Below are positions 1 through 11,149 of a stretch of DNA of 64,000 nt, one piece after another; the first letter of the stretch is position 1; each line of letters begins with the position of its first letter. The position numbers were made by a program, and so were the translations under genes. Below the pieces are notes generated by a model. The model did not search any database. It saw only the letters and a program-made list of their open reading frames with translations, and was not told where the DNA came from. This DNA comes from Filobasidium wieringae (lineage: Eukaryota > Basidiomycota > Tremellomycetes > Filobasidiales > Filobasidiaceae). The DNA lies in assembly GCA_001600055.1 (NCBI GenBank), contig BCIV01000005.1:248001-312000 (forward strand). Direction: 5' to 3'.

Positions 1-361
1 TCGGTGTACGCTAGATTCGCTATAAGGTTGCTATGAATTGCTGGAGAACAGAGATCAGATGTTTTGAGTTCGAGACGTTATCCATCACCGATTGATCAGC
101 CTTCCTGCGGTACGAAGGCACTTCCCCTTTCAGCGGCGAGCGCGGACATCGAGGCAATCCTGAACTCCGTTGCGCCCACAATCCAAATATCAAAATGTTG
201 ACAACTCAAGCTTTTCGCCCAAGCACAAGGCGTTCGGCGTCCATCTTTAACTTTAATACTTCATCAGAGATCTGACTCTCTGCAACACTACATCTGAAAT
301 CAACCCAGAATAAACCAGCCTTGAATCGTACCTCCTCTCTTCAACTTAATCTTTCATCGCA
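1..361. other. intergenic, upstream of RLP24
   Basis: I see no convincing coding exon here. The last ~100 bases are pyrimidine-rich (CTCTCTTCAACTTAATCTTT), as expected for the promoter and 5' UTR of the following RLP24 gene. The left part may belong to a neighbouring gene outside the window. Confidence 0.4.
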
Positions 362-1316
362 ATGAGGGTCGAAAATTGTGTATGTACCGGAATTTCACCT
401 ATAGAGTCAACACATGCTTACACGTCTTTCGCAACAGTCATTTTGTGGTGGTCATAGATGGCCAGGGCACGGAACTGTGAGCCCAGAAGAAAGACTGCAT
501 TTGTTTCAGTATACTTATTCGTCAAGTGCAGATGTTCGTTCGTAACGATGCCAAAACTTTTCAATTCTGTTCCGTGAGTATTCTGGACGTCGTTCGAGCT
601 TACATTGTGCTAACTCTTGTTCAACAGTCGAAATGCCACAAGAACTTCAAGTGAGAACTGAAGATACCAGATTGAAGAGGATAATTGCTCAACTCGCCCC
701 CTTTCCTTTTCCGCGTATTACAGAATGAAGCGAAACCCTAGAAAGGTCAAGTGGACCAAGGCTTTCCGAAAGGCTGCTGGAAAGGAGATGACTATCGTGC
801 GTTTGACATCTCTTTCTGATTTGCATGTGTGCCCCGTCCTGATTGGATCGGCTTGGATAGGACTCTACTTTCGAATTCGAGAAGCGACGAAACGTTCCTG
901 TCAGGTACAACAGAGAGTTGGTGCAGACTACTATTAGGGCTATGAAGCGTGTGGCCGAGATCAAGGCGAAGAGGGAGTTGGCTTTCTGGAAAAACAGGTT
1001 CGTCCTTGCTCTAGCATCGTCCACTTTTGAACCCTCAATTGACGTCCCCATTCCATTCATTCCGTTTCGCTTCTGCAGGATGGCCGGGAACAAGGCCAGA
1101 GCTATCACCCAGCAAACCTCCGAGATCAACCGTCATATCGAACTCATCCAGCCTCGATCCAAGAAGCCTCTTACTATCGCAGAGAGGGATGTCATACGTC
1201 AAAAGATCAAGGTCAATGCGGCCAAGCGTCCTGGTGTTCTCCCAACCAAGGCTTTGAAGAAGAGCGCGTTGATTCCCGTTTCTGGCGGTGTATCAATGGG
1301 CATGGAGACCGATTGA
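362..1316 (+). CDS. RLP24: ribosome biogenesis protein RLP24 (eL24-like)
   Basis: RLP24 is an assembly factor of nucleolar and cytoplasmic pre-60S ribosomes; in yeast it occupies the eL24 site and is removed by the AAA ATPase Drg1 (family knowledge). The first exon is tiny: ATG AGG GTC GAA AAT TGT (362-379), then a GTATGT donor. It continues at 438 ([13 protein letters not shown]), at 532 ([14 protein letters not shown]), at 628 (SKCHKNFK) and at about 724 ([14 protein letters not shown]). Two more exons finish the protein at the TGA of 1314-1316. The zinc-ribbon cysteines C-x2-C (residues 6 and 9) and C-x3-C are present, as is the family signature [19 protein letters not shown]. The basic C-terminal tail follows ([19 protein letters not shown] and onward). 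About 190 residues, normal for fungal RLP24. The gene is convergent with YME2. Confidence 0.95.
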
Positions 1317-1487
1317 GCAGATTAGGGATCAGTCGGTTGAGAATCATGTTGCAGCCTTGAGCGGGACATGGGTTCGTGTATTTGTGTGTTACATTCTGGG
1401 CGTCATTAGCATTGTACAGTAGATGCTTGTACTCATACAGTCATACCGGCTCGGCATTTGCCTTATTTTCCTATACCTCGAGCCTTA

Positions 1488-4400
1488 TCATTTCCCTACG
1501 GCTAATTTGGTCTTGCACTCAGCATTCTCCTTCTCCAGTGCTCCTAGAGCGTCTACTGCCTTGCCCATCTTGTTCAGCAAGTATCGCACTCGTTCATCAG
1601 TGGCGCTTTTGCTCCCCTTGAATAGTGCTGTCCAAGAAGATTCGGTTGCTTGTGAATGGGCGGCTATCTCCTTCAGTCTAAGCAATTCATCTTCGATCGA
1701 CTTGATTTGCGTCTCTGCAGTTGAGACCAACGCAGCGTTGTATTCGATCTGAGTAGCGGCCGCGAAGACGGAATCTAGGAGACACAACAGGTTCAGTATG
1801 TACGCGATGCAAACATTTCGTGAGCACCCACCATGCGCGAGTCGTTTGAAGACATGTCGATACAACGGCTTGCCCGGTCGAATCATTGATGGTCGACCTG
1901 GAGTCAGATAGAGACGTTCAGCTTAAGAACCCAGACATTCTTTTCAGACCGACTCACCGTCAACGAACGAAACGGCAATCATGTCGTGATCCTCAAGAGC
2001 CCTCAAAGCTGATTCGTTGCCTTTGAATGGGAAGTCTTGCAGTAAAGAAGCATAAGGGATCTAGTTCGCAGGTCTTAGCGATTGTGGACATACACCGCCG
2101 TTTCCGCTGCTCACCTCGGTCTTTTCAGCTAACTGGCTGACCAGCTTCCATGCTTGCGGTCTCGACCAAGGCAATGTCTTCGCATCATCGGTATCATCAC
2201 CGAAAGCAGCCTTTCTCAACTCGATTACACTCCTGGTGATAATGTCATCCACCGCTTCTTTGACGGTCAAACCTGACCTAACTTTATAGACAAGCTGTGG
2301 AAAGAGATCAGTCCCGAAATTTGAATCAGTGCAGCAATCGTTCAAACATACCAACTCAAGATCTATCATCCTTCCACCAATCTTCTCGATTTGTGCAGTT
2401 TCTTCTGCGTTCAAATTGGATCCGCTCGATCCAAGTTTGTCGACAACATACGCCATACTATTCTCCCGGTCAGCATCCGCTAGACTGATGGAATTGAGAG
2501 GCTTGGCAGGCAGAGCTATGGGCAGACAGAATTAGCAATAGTAATCTGACCGAGTCAGCTAGCTGTATATACCTCTTGTTAGTGCCTTGGCGGCACTAGA
2601 CGAGTCACAGACCACGATGACATGGGCGATCTATAATGCAGGCAAACAATTAGCGTAAGGGCATTGATCAGTGTTTTGCAGCATGTACCTTGTTCTCTAC
2701 CAAACCAGCACCCCACTCGGCTAGCACATTCCAGATCTCAGTCTTGGTGTTGGTCTTCTGGGTGAAATTGTCTAACACCAAGATAGGTAACGACTCGGTG
2801 TAGTCACGTTCCGCATCAACTTCAGAGACTTGCTTGGCCAGCAAGGTAGGTTGAACCTGGACGTCTGCCACTTGAGTATTCATCAAGGAGGTTTCGGTAG
2901 CTTGAGTCATATCGTTTTCGCCCAGTTCCTCCTCTCCGAAACCAAGTTCAGACATGATCCCGTTTCCGGCGATACAGTCCAATCGTCCGTCGTGCCATCC
3001 GCCTCTTTGTATGCGCTCGGCCCGCCGGAGGTCAGCTTGTGCCTTTAGTTCGGCTTCTTTCAGCTGCTCTACACTATGTTGTTGAGCTTCTCTTCTGCTC
3101 TCCGATGTCTCTTTTAGCGCAGCAGCAACGACTTCCAAGACCTGCTTGATCTGTTGATCCAACGGGGTCGCAAATCCAGCTTTCTGTCCAATGAGACCAA
3201 CAGCTGCCAGGTCGATTAACCCGCTGACATTACTCATGAACGAAAAGACGGGCCAGTATCCTAGAAATCGTCGAATTTAGGTACGGATCGCCATCATGAC
3301 AAAGGTGTGGTCAACCACTCACCTGTCTGGCCAGATAACTCATTGATGACCGCGGCATCCGTCTTCGCCTTAGCTATCTTGGCGCAGTCAATGTATAGCG
3401 CTTTCCTGCAACAGCCAGGGTCAGAACATCGTCAGTACTTGAGGAATGGCAAGATACGATACTTGACTGCGCCTTACTTGTCCTTATCCTGAATCACGCG
3501 GGATACCAAACTGGCCTTACCGCTGCCGGGAGGTCCGGTAACCGTGATAAACGTTCCTGTATGTCAAGACCGTCGGCGCAGATGTACGTAGGTGTCGAGG
3601 ACGATTGCTCACCTGGACTCTCGCTGAGCCAACTCAAAACTTGTCGCTCCGCCGCAATCCTATCCTGCCAAGCTCCTCTCCCTACTCCATCATTAGTCGG
3701 TGCATCAGACGAGCTGGAACCGAAGCTGAACCCGGATGGAAGTACGAATTTCGATCGTAACCATTTGACGAAAGAGTACCCCTCCAGCTCAAAGTAACCT
3801 TGCACATGGGCCTGCACGAAGAAACTTCTGATCGGATCGAAGAACTGTATTGTGTATGATCAGCACGGTATTCGGTCACTCCACTCAGTCGAACTTACCG
3901 TGTATGAAAGGGTTCCTACCAAGAAAGCCACAGCAGGAATAGTCAACCTCGGATGACTAGCCATCCAATCTCTGAACGCATGAGCTTTTAAAGGTCGTTC
4001 ATAGAACAGCCTCAATCTGGTCCTCGTTACGGCCGCTCCGGTACCTGTCCCTGGTGCTGTACCGTTCTTCTTCGCATCGCTTACCAGAGTGAAATCCCTT
4101 GTGTTGGTCGGAGTGGAAAGTCCGTGAAGAACGTTTATGGCGATGGTCGAAGGAGTAAGCCGGGTATATGCTATTTGAGCAAATCGTAGGGAACCGGCTG
4201 GGACCGGGGAAGGGGGTACGATGTTGCTCACACGGCCGTAAGGCTGTCGTGAACCGGTATCATGGTCAACTTAAAGTAGACCTAACTTCGTGTATTACCA
4301 CTAAGTGACTCACCCTGAATAGTTCGTAAAGTACTTCCTGGCTGACATCAGGTCCATCAAACTCGACCCTCACTCGAGAACTCGAGTATCGATCCAGATC

Positions 4401-5423
4401 TTCCGTCCTATCCAATCTCAATCATTATCAGCACCACGTCTCTTCCACTTGTTCAAGATTCAGAAGAACGTACCATTGTTTCCCTCTAACAGCCCAACAT
4501 CTGCCATCCCCCAACCCAAATGCCCTTCCCTTTCCCTCTCCTCTCTCTTGTTGGGGCGGTTGCGGGATTTCAGCCTGGTCAGGATTTTCGATTTCCTCGA
4601 TAGCGGATCCCGCGATCTGGGGTGCGGCGTTTGGTAAAAAGGTCTTTGCGTACCACGGACCTAGCCAGTTTGGGTAGCCGCCTTGCAGGGAGGCTGAATG
4701 GGATAGCAGGGGGAGAAAAGTCCTGGCAGAAGAGAATGTAGGTGAAGAGGGAGGGAGGCAAGAGTAGTTTATGAAGACTCCGCTATGAAGTGAAGCTTTA
4801 GCTGAAGTTCAGGTCGATGGATGAACGGGGGAATTACTTACCCGTCTTTTCGTCTGTAAAGTTACCACGATAGTTTTAAAATACAGTCTTCCGGCTATTG
4901 TTCGAACCAGAGAAGCTAAGAAGAACTCACGAAACCTCTAGATTTTCCAATCTCCATCCATACCCCTCGACCCCTTTTGCAATCGCTTCCAACTTTTCTA
5001 ACAACCCTTCTTCCCTCAATCCCGCTAGAACTCCTCTGAAACTATGAGATGACATAACACGGGGAACGACATCAGTACCGACAAAAAATCGGGGAAACAC
5101 TATTCCAGATCAAGAACAAACGCAACTCACTCAAACCGACTGATCTTGATAGGGAACACATTGCTAACGAAAAACGACCCCCTTCTCCTGTTAACCTCGG
5201 GATCTACTTCTTTCTCCGGTTCTGGTAAGGGTTCAGGTATCTCTGCTGTTCCTACAGGGCCCGTCCCTTGGGCTCCATCAATCGGCGAAGGGGGAAGAGG
5301 TCCTGTCGTTTGCCATTTTCTCGATAATTGAATGGGTAACGATCTTGCCAGGCCATACGATGGGATTGATAGACGAGATCGAGGGGTAGCTTTCCCCCGT
5401 GCGAGAAGGTTTCTTGGTAACAT
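1488..5423 (-). CDS. YME2: mitochondrial escape protein 2 (YME2/RNA12)
   Basis: Inner-membrane protein linked in yeast to maintenance and escape of mitochondrial DNA and nucleoid structure (family knowledge). Read from 5423 down. The N-terminus is a basic mitochondrial presequence (MLPRNLLARGKATPRSRL) followed by a Pro-rich linker. Next come the conserved exon ending FFVSNVFPIKISRF, a block around 4630-4680 reading QGGYPNWLGPWYAKTF, and an RRM-like segment ending in SSRVRVEFDGPDVSQEVLYE. One transmembrane helix lies near 3900-3950 (TIPAVAFLVGTLSYTVFDPI). A P-loop reading TGPPGSGKASLVSRV spans the exon end near 3500-3560. The C-terminal ATPase-like region ends with a coiled coil (LGALEKENAECKTKLAVGK) before the stop at 1488. 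About a dozen exons. The P-loop has A rather than S/T after GK (GKA), as in many YME2 proteins as I recall. Confidence 0.92.
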
Positions 5424-7266
5424 CTTGTCGAATCAATACATCTTCGTGAACTCTGGTCTATCAGAGATAGTGCGAGAGGAAGAGCCTTCCAAGCATCTGG
5501 AGGTTCAAGATTCGAAGCAATCGAGGTCACGGTACTTTCCAGACCGAGGTCGAAAAAGTAAACAACCAAACGTCATTTCTTGATATCGATATCCCGTCCT
5601 GCAAGTGCCGGTGATATTCTGGAACGTCTAGGCCTCTGCTCTGTGGCCCTCAGTCTCCTCTTAAACCCTAGAGTGATTGGGTATACAGCTACAAGATCGT
5701 AAAATTCATGTCGGGCTGCACTTGTACACGATCCCAACCTTCTTTGATCTGGATGATCAATGCCAAGAATTAGGGGTAGGATCCATACTCGACACCTTTT
5801 CAATCCTGACGAGTGGTAATTCGAATTCTCGGTCAGGATATCTCTTATCAAGCTGGGTAATGCTGACCGCTCATGATTCATGATGGTTATCACGCTCGAC
5901 ACACTGTGGCGATCAACAATTTGAAGAACGGTTCTGAACCCCCCAGATAATGATCAAGGGAACCGGCCAGAAGGCCTGTTATGACGGGAGGTTCTCATAG
6001 TAATCAAAAGCGACTTGGAATTACGATACATGACTATCGATATAGTTGGTCTCTCATCCGTGACGCACTCTGCTCCCACTCAGTCCAGGGTCTTATCAAA
6101 CCTCTACGTCCGGTTTCCCAGACTGATTCAATATATGCCTCTATAGAGGGTACGGGCCTCCAGACCATCTATCGTCCGTCTTCGTCATCGAATCTACTCA
6201 ACGCTAGATATTTTGTCATTGTTTGCTGCGGGATTGACGCTCTCTCTAGGTTTCCCAAACGATAGATACTCCTGACTTTCCCCATCCTATCCGCTCACCA
6301 CCTTGTGTGGATTGCTCGATGGGATTGGCCAAGTTCTCATGTTTGAGTCCTCTGATATGAAATGAGGGAAACGAAGGTGGATCCTGGAAGGAAACACCTC
6401 GTGCAATTCGATTGTCCATTGATGACACCATTCCGACCCAGTGAAAGCATGACTGTCCTTAGGCATACAACTCCCACCGCAAGATCCTGCCTGTCGATCA
6501 TTCATGTCTGGCAAGCCGCATCGTGTAATGTTTCACGATACTCCACAAGCCACAAGCACCCCATAGTCCAGCCAACCTCTAACGATCGTTTCCAAAGCCC
6601 CGAATCGCTGTGATCCATCTGAAACGTCCCGAAATGCCGATCGAGGCAAGCCACGTCTTGGCCTGGGCCGTGAGCTAGGTAGAAACTGCCCGAACTACGC
6701 TTCCATTCATTGATACCCGCCATCTCATCATCCTCGCGTGGATGCATCTCGCAGTAGACGAACAGTCCATGGCCTGATCCGTTCTGTGGGCAAGTGCCGT
6801 GAGCGCGTGGGGGTGGCTACGTCATGGATTGAATTGGCTGGTGGCTGGGTGAGAGCTGGGTTGTTTATTTCCTTTTCCGTGTTGTTCGAGTGAGCGAGTG
6901 ATGGGCGAGCGAGCATTCGAGTGGTGGTCGCTGCAAGTGATTAGGTCCTCCTGATCTTCTTTGGGTTATTCCGTCATCGATTTCCCCCCTTCGCTTTCAT
7001 TTTCACTCGACCACTGCTCTCTCGCTCTTTCTACTTTAGGTAAGCTTCATTTCGCTACCAAGCTTTATATCATCATCAGCGATCGTCCTTTTACTTATCA
7101 CCACCATCCACCTCCATCGCAACCTGCTAGTTCCTCTTATAATCAACACTACAATCTACAACCAGTAGTCCTCTTGCACTCGCACACACTCGATCATCTG
7201 TCTCACCACCACCACCTCGAACCCCACTCAACAGTACACATCAGAAGCCACCACTAAACCCTAACC
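5424..7266. other. 1.8 kb intergenic region between YME2 and the SUR7-like gene
   Basis: Unusually long for this window. I find no exon chain with conserved protein similarity on either strand. Short open frames exist (minus 5573-5902; minus 6502-6747, starting MHPREDDEMAGINEWKRSSG) but they lack recognisable motifs. The right end (about 6960-7260) is pyrimidine-rich, with CACCACCACC runs typical of a 5' UTR. A CTTTAG/GTAAGC context near 7030-7040 could mark a 5' UTR intron. Mostly it is probably the divergent promoter region. Confidence 0.4.
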
Positions 7267-8085
7267 ATGCCTTCCCCAGCTCTTTCCGGAGTACGTCTTC
7301 CTCGTCGTCTCTTTCCCCGTATCGCTCTTATACTAACCTCCTCATCTCTACCTCAATGTACAGTTCTTCTTCTGCTTCGCAGCGATGGTCCTCCTCATCT
7401 TCGTCTCCGTGTCATCCCCTGTATGGCACAACATCTACTTCTTGAAGGCTACCGTCCAGCAAGAAATCAGGTTCGGAATCTGGGGTTACTGTATCCAAGG
7501 GGCATCATGTTCCAGCTCTAGGTTGGGTTACATGCCCAGTTTGAGCGCCGTCGGTGGAGCGTGAGTCGTCTTTCAGCCGTTTTCGTCTGTTTTTTCTTTT
7601 GGGGAGCGAATTCTGAAATTCTTTCCTTTTGATGCGCAGTTACACTGAGGGTTCCCACGTTCTCGAGAACTTTACCTACGCCATGATCCTCCACCCTATC
7701 GCTGCTGGACTCTCTTTGTTGGCCGTCTTGTTCGGATTGGTAAGTCATCGTCTCTCAAACCCAATCCAAGAAATTAAAAACTGATCCCCTCTTCTCCTCC
7801 CGCTCACAGCTCGGAGTCGCCCTTGCCAGCCGAACATGCACCATCCTCATGTCCCTCGTCTCCTTCATCGCCCTCCTCGCCGCCATGGTCGCTTTGGCCC
7901 TCGACTTGGCTCTCTGGATTATCATCCGTAACCGAATCAGGGACCGAGGATACTCTGCCGAGCTCGGAAACGCCAACTGGCTCACCGTCGGGGCCGTTGC
8001 CGCTTTGATCTTGGGTACTTGTACCGCCGCTTGTGGATCTTGTGGAAGGTTCGCTACCGGAAGGATGGGTGGTGAGAAGTACTAG
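7267..8085 (+). CDS. SUR7/PalI (Rim9-like) family membrane protein
   Basis: Four-helix membrane protein of the SUR7/PalI family. Members sit in plasma-membrane eisosome/MCC domains (Sur7) or help ambient-pH signalling (PalI/Rim9). Exon 1 is 8 codons (MPSPALSG, 7267-7290), followed by a GTACGT intron; exon 2 resumes as FFFCFAAMVLLIFVSVSSPV, the first helix. The extracellular loop carries the family-type motif FGIWGYCIQGASCSSSRLGY (G-x-W-x-x-C...C). Three further hydrophobic segments follow: ILHPIAAGLSLLAVLFGL, LMSLVSFIALLAAMVALALD and WLTVGAVAALILGTCTAAC. The protein ends in MGGEKY. Introns are at about 7562-7639 and 7741-7809. Length about 215 residues, typical of the family. I cannot tell SUR7 from PalI/RIM9 function from sequence alone. 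Confidence 0.85.
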
Positions 8086-8638
8086 ATTCTTTCAAGCATC
8101 GGATCACTGAGAGTGAGAGAGGATGGGATGGGAGAGGATGTCAGAGGATTGAAGTTTATATATATTATAATTCGATTGGAGAGATTGACTATATCATAAT
8201 ACACGGGAAATTAACGTCATCGTCGGTCGTTGCTTTGCTTTGCTCGAATCAGGTCTGTGAGTTCAATCCGCTTGAGCAGGCTTTCTCTTTTCTCTGCAGC
8301 TTGTGGATTTGATGTTCTTCTTGAACCTCTTCATTTGATCCGAGAGACGTTTGTTAAACGGGAAATGTCCATCCCTTGAGTCTGGTGAATGTCTCTAAGC
8401 CTTGTTCCTGGAAAGCAGGTATCTCCGTGCGATCGGTGATTCGGGTTGTTTACAATGTAAAGGTGACGAGGCGTGATTTTATCGTTAGCTTTCGCCTCTC
8501 CTACTTGTCCAACTGAGCAATCAAGCCGTCACTTCAAGCATAAAGCAGATACCTCATACCTCTCATACATCACGACCGAGTCGAAATTTCTTACAGAATA
8601 TAGATCAGCTGCATAATAACATATCCACACATCCCGCA
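8086..8638. other. intergenic region, 3' UTR and promoter
   Basis: Contains an AT-rich tract just past the SUR7-like stop (TTTATATATATTATAATTC, about 8155-8173), which could serve 3'-end formation. The rest is the presumed promoter of the CCCH protein. I see no coding signal. Confidence 0.4.
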
Positions 8639-10757
8639 ATGGATTCAGAACCTCAATCCCCTACGTCCGCATCCACCCCTTCCAAAAGCCAACTTCGGGA
8701 ACAACATACAACGGCCATACAACAGATCTCGGATCTATTTAATGTTGCTCTAGAGGGTAACCTTCAGCTAGATGCGCTTCAGAGGGAAGTGGATTTATGG
8801 AAGAATTCGTACATGCAAGCTGAGAGGGGAAAGAACCGGTTGGAGCAGGAGTTGGAATTAAGGAAGAAGAGCAGCCTGCAGCAAGGAGATGGAGGGCAAG
8901 CTGTGGGACAGGGGCTCACGGTGGTCCTTGTTGATGGGGATGGTGCAGTCGTAAGTCCCGACAACCACGGGTCAATCCGACCTTCGTTCGCCACGGGAAC
9001 GGCGATGGCTGATTCTGTTCGTGTTCTTACAATAGTTTGATGAAAGTCTTGTTGCTCAGGGAACGAATGGAGGAGTTGAAGCGGCCAAGTTGTTGCTATC
9101 GAGCTTGCCACAATTGATTCAGTCTACCGTACCGGCTTTGGCAAAGACTAAGGGGTTGTCCAGTTTGACAAGCAATTTGGTCGTCAATGTCGTTGTCAAC
9201 CGATACGGACTTGCTGGAGCTATGGTCAAGGTGAGTTGGAAGGAGTTCTCTGTCGCAGGGCGAACTATGAGGAGGCTGATTGAACTTAACTTGACAGGGC
9301 GGATTGGTGAGGAACTTTGCTCAGGTGAACGAGTTCTTCCTGGGTTTCAGCAAAGCCCATGGATCAATCAACGGTTCGTTATCTTTCCTCTTCCTCCATT
9401 TCGGTCTCGACACTGACGTCTCTTCGTGCACAGTGATCGACTCTGGCCCCGGGAAAGAAGCCTCCGATTCCAAAATCATGTCACAGCTACGCCTTTATGG
9501 CAGCATAAACCAGTGCAGCCTCATCGTGCTCGCCGCATCTCACGATAACGGCTACGCGAACCCCATTCGATCATTAACGACCGAAGGAAAAGAAATCGTC
9601 CTCCTAAAGAGTGTGGACGTCGCGATGGAGTTACAAGGACTCTGTCCTGTGGGCGAAATCAGGGGGCTGTTTAGGGACGAAAAGATCTCCCTCGATGCAA
9701 AGGCTGGGATCTCGGCGGCACATGCTTTGCATATGGGAACGGATGTCTCGTTTGGAAACCCGGTTGTTTCCACTCCCAAGAGGTCGTCTGGAACCTCGGC
9801 GATGAACTTTACCGCGCTGAGGACGGGCAAGACTCCTAATTATAGGGACAAGCCTGCTGTGGCCGTTAAGTCGTCTGACGAGGAGGAAGAAGCCTCGGAA
9901 GACTACACTGATATAAGCGATAATGATGGAGGAAGCGACGTCGAAGAGATCGACTTTGACACGTTGGACTTGATCAGGGGCAAGACATCTCACCCGTTCG
10001 AAACCAAAGGGGCTAAGGTCGTCTTCGGAGGCGCTAGTAACACTAAACAACAAAAGCCTCAGGCATCTCAACCACCGCAACAAACCGCTATTAGTTTAAA
10101 GGAAAAGAAGAAGAATGCTGGTAAGAAACAGACTAGGGATATGGATACAGGAACGGGTATCGGACAGGATGGGAAGATCTCCATTGCTGCCGATGAAAAG
10201 GCCTTAAGGTTCTTAAACCCTCGACCTTGTCATAAGTGAGTCATTCATTCCAAAAGCTCGCCGACAGTACAAGCTGATGCGTCGCCTTCGCAACAGGCAC
10301 TACTTGAGTGAGCTCAAACATTTTCATGTTTTGTATTGAGATTTGTACTCATGATATCGCTGGGATCTACAGCTCATACCGGTTGCGACAATAAGTCCTG
10401 CACCTTTGGTCATAACTATAGTCAGTAGACCGCGATCCTCTCGCCCGAATCACGCGCTGACCTCCTGCGCTTGTGACGATCCAGTTCTCAATCAGAAACA
10501 ACTCGTCTACCTTGCACGACTTGTCAAGGATATGCCTTGTCCCTTTGCAAAGCTCGGTCGTTGTACAGAAACGGCTGAAACCTGCATATACGGACATATC
10601 TGTCCACATGCAAACGATTGTACATGGGGAGGTCAGTCTCATTCGAATGCTTGTCAGTTAAGTAGCCTCGATCTGATACTTGCTCGATCACCTTGCAGCT
10701 GCTTGCAGATTCAAAGACCTGCCGGATGGTGGGCACGGTGGCTGGGTCCTATACTGA
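8639..10757 (+). CDS. CCCH zinc-finger protein with N-terminal NYN/PIN-like domain
   Basis: Probable RNA-binding protein. The N-terminus is a Ser/Pro linker and a coiled coil (LQREVDLWKNSYMQAERGKN). A Rossmann-like stretch follows across several exons: TVVLVDGDGAV, then FDESLVAQGTNGGVEAAKLL, then INQCSLIVLAASHDNGYANP. This has the V-x-D-x-D-G-x-x-F look of NYN/PIN-type nuclease folds; the domain call is inference. Next comes an acidic Ser-rich linker (SDEEEEASEDYTDISDND). The C-terminus carries tandem CCCH fingers: PRPCHKHYLS with CDNKSCTFGHNY, then CPFAKLGRCTETAETCIYGH, then CPHANDCTWGAACRF, ending GGHGGWVLY at the TGA of 10755-10757. Basidiomycetes have a family with this order of domains. 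The last exon joins at 10698 after a GTCAGT intron. Start at 8639 is the first in-frame Met. Confidence 0.8.
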
Positions 10758-11149
10758 TAGTTCAGATGCGCGGCGCATTGCTTCTTTGCTCGACAATCAA
10801 TTTTCCTGTATCCATCCCATATATCGCATCACATGACACTCTCACTGTTGCTGCATACCTGCTTCTGTCTCTCGCAGCGTTCAGCTCGCTCATCGGCGAT
10901 CCGTGGCGGAGTTCTGCTTTCGATTATAGTTCTTTCAAACGACCTCGAATCTGTCTATAACTGCTGAGCAAAACCGATCTCTGCTGTCTATCTTCATGTA
11001 GAAGCCAATGTTTCGATGATGTCACAAGACAGGAGGAATTCATGAACATTGCTTGATATCCACTCCGCTTCCTTGCCTTCATAAAGTACAGGATGGATGA
11101 CAACTGTGACATCGCTACTACATGGAAGCACTACCGTACGAGAGCTGCT
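10758..11149. other. convergent intergenic region
   Basis: Space between two convergent genes (the CCCH protein on + and SPT16 on -). An open frame on the + strand (10406-10960) runs through it but is read-through of introns of the upstream gene and has no protein-like composition. I see nothing else. Confidence 0.4.

Noticed and set aside
6502..6916. Possible minus-strand two-exon gene
   Set aside because: The translation (GLWKRSLEVGWTMGCLWLVE) looks mildly protein-like, but no splice chain or family supports it.
7255..7266. CCCTAACC resembling a telomere repeat
   Set aside because: A single occurrence directly before a start codon in the middle of a gene-dense region.
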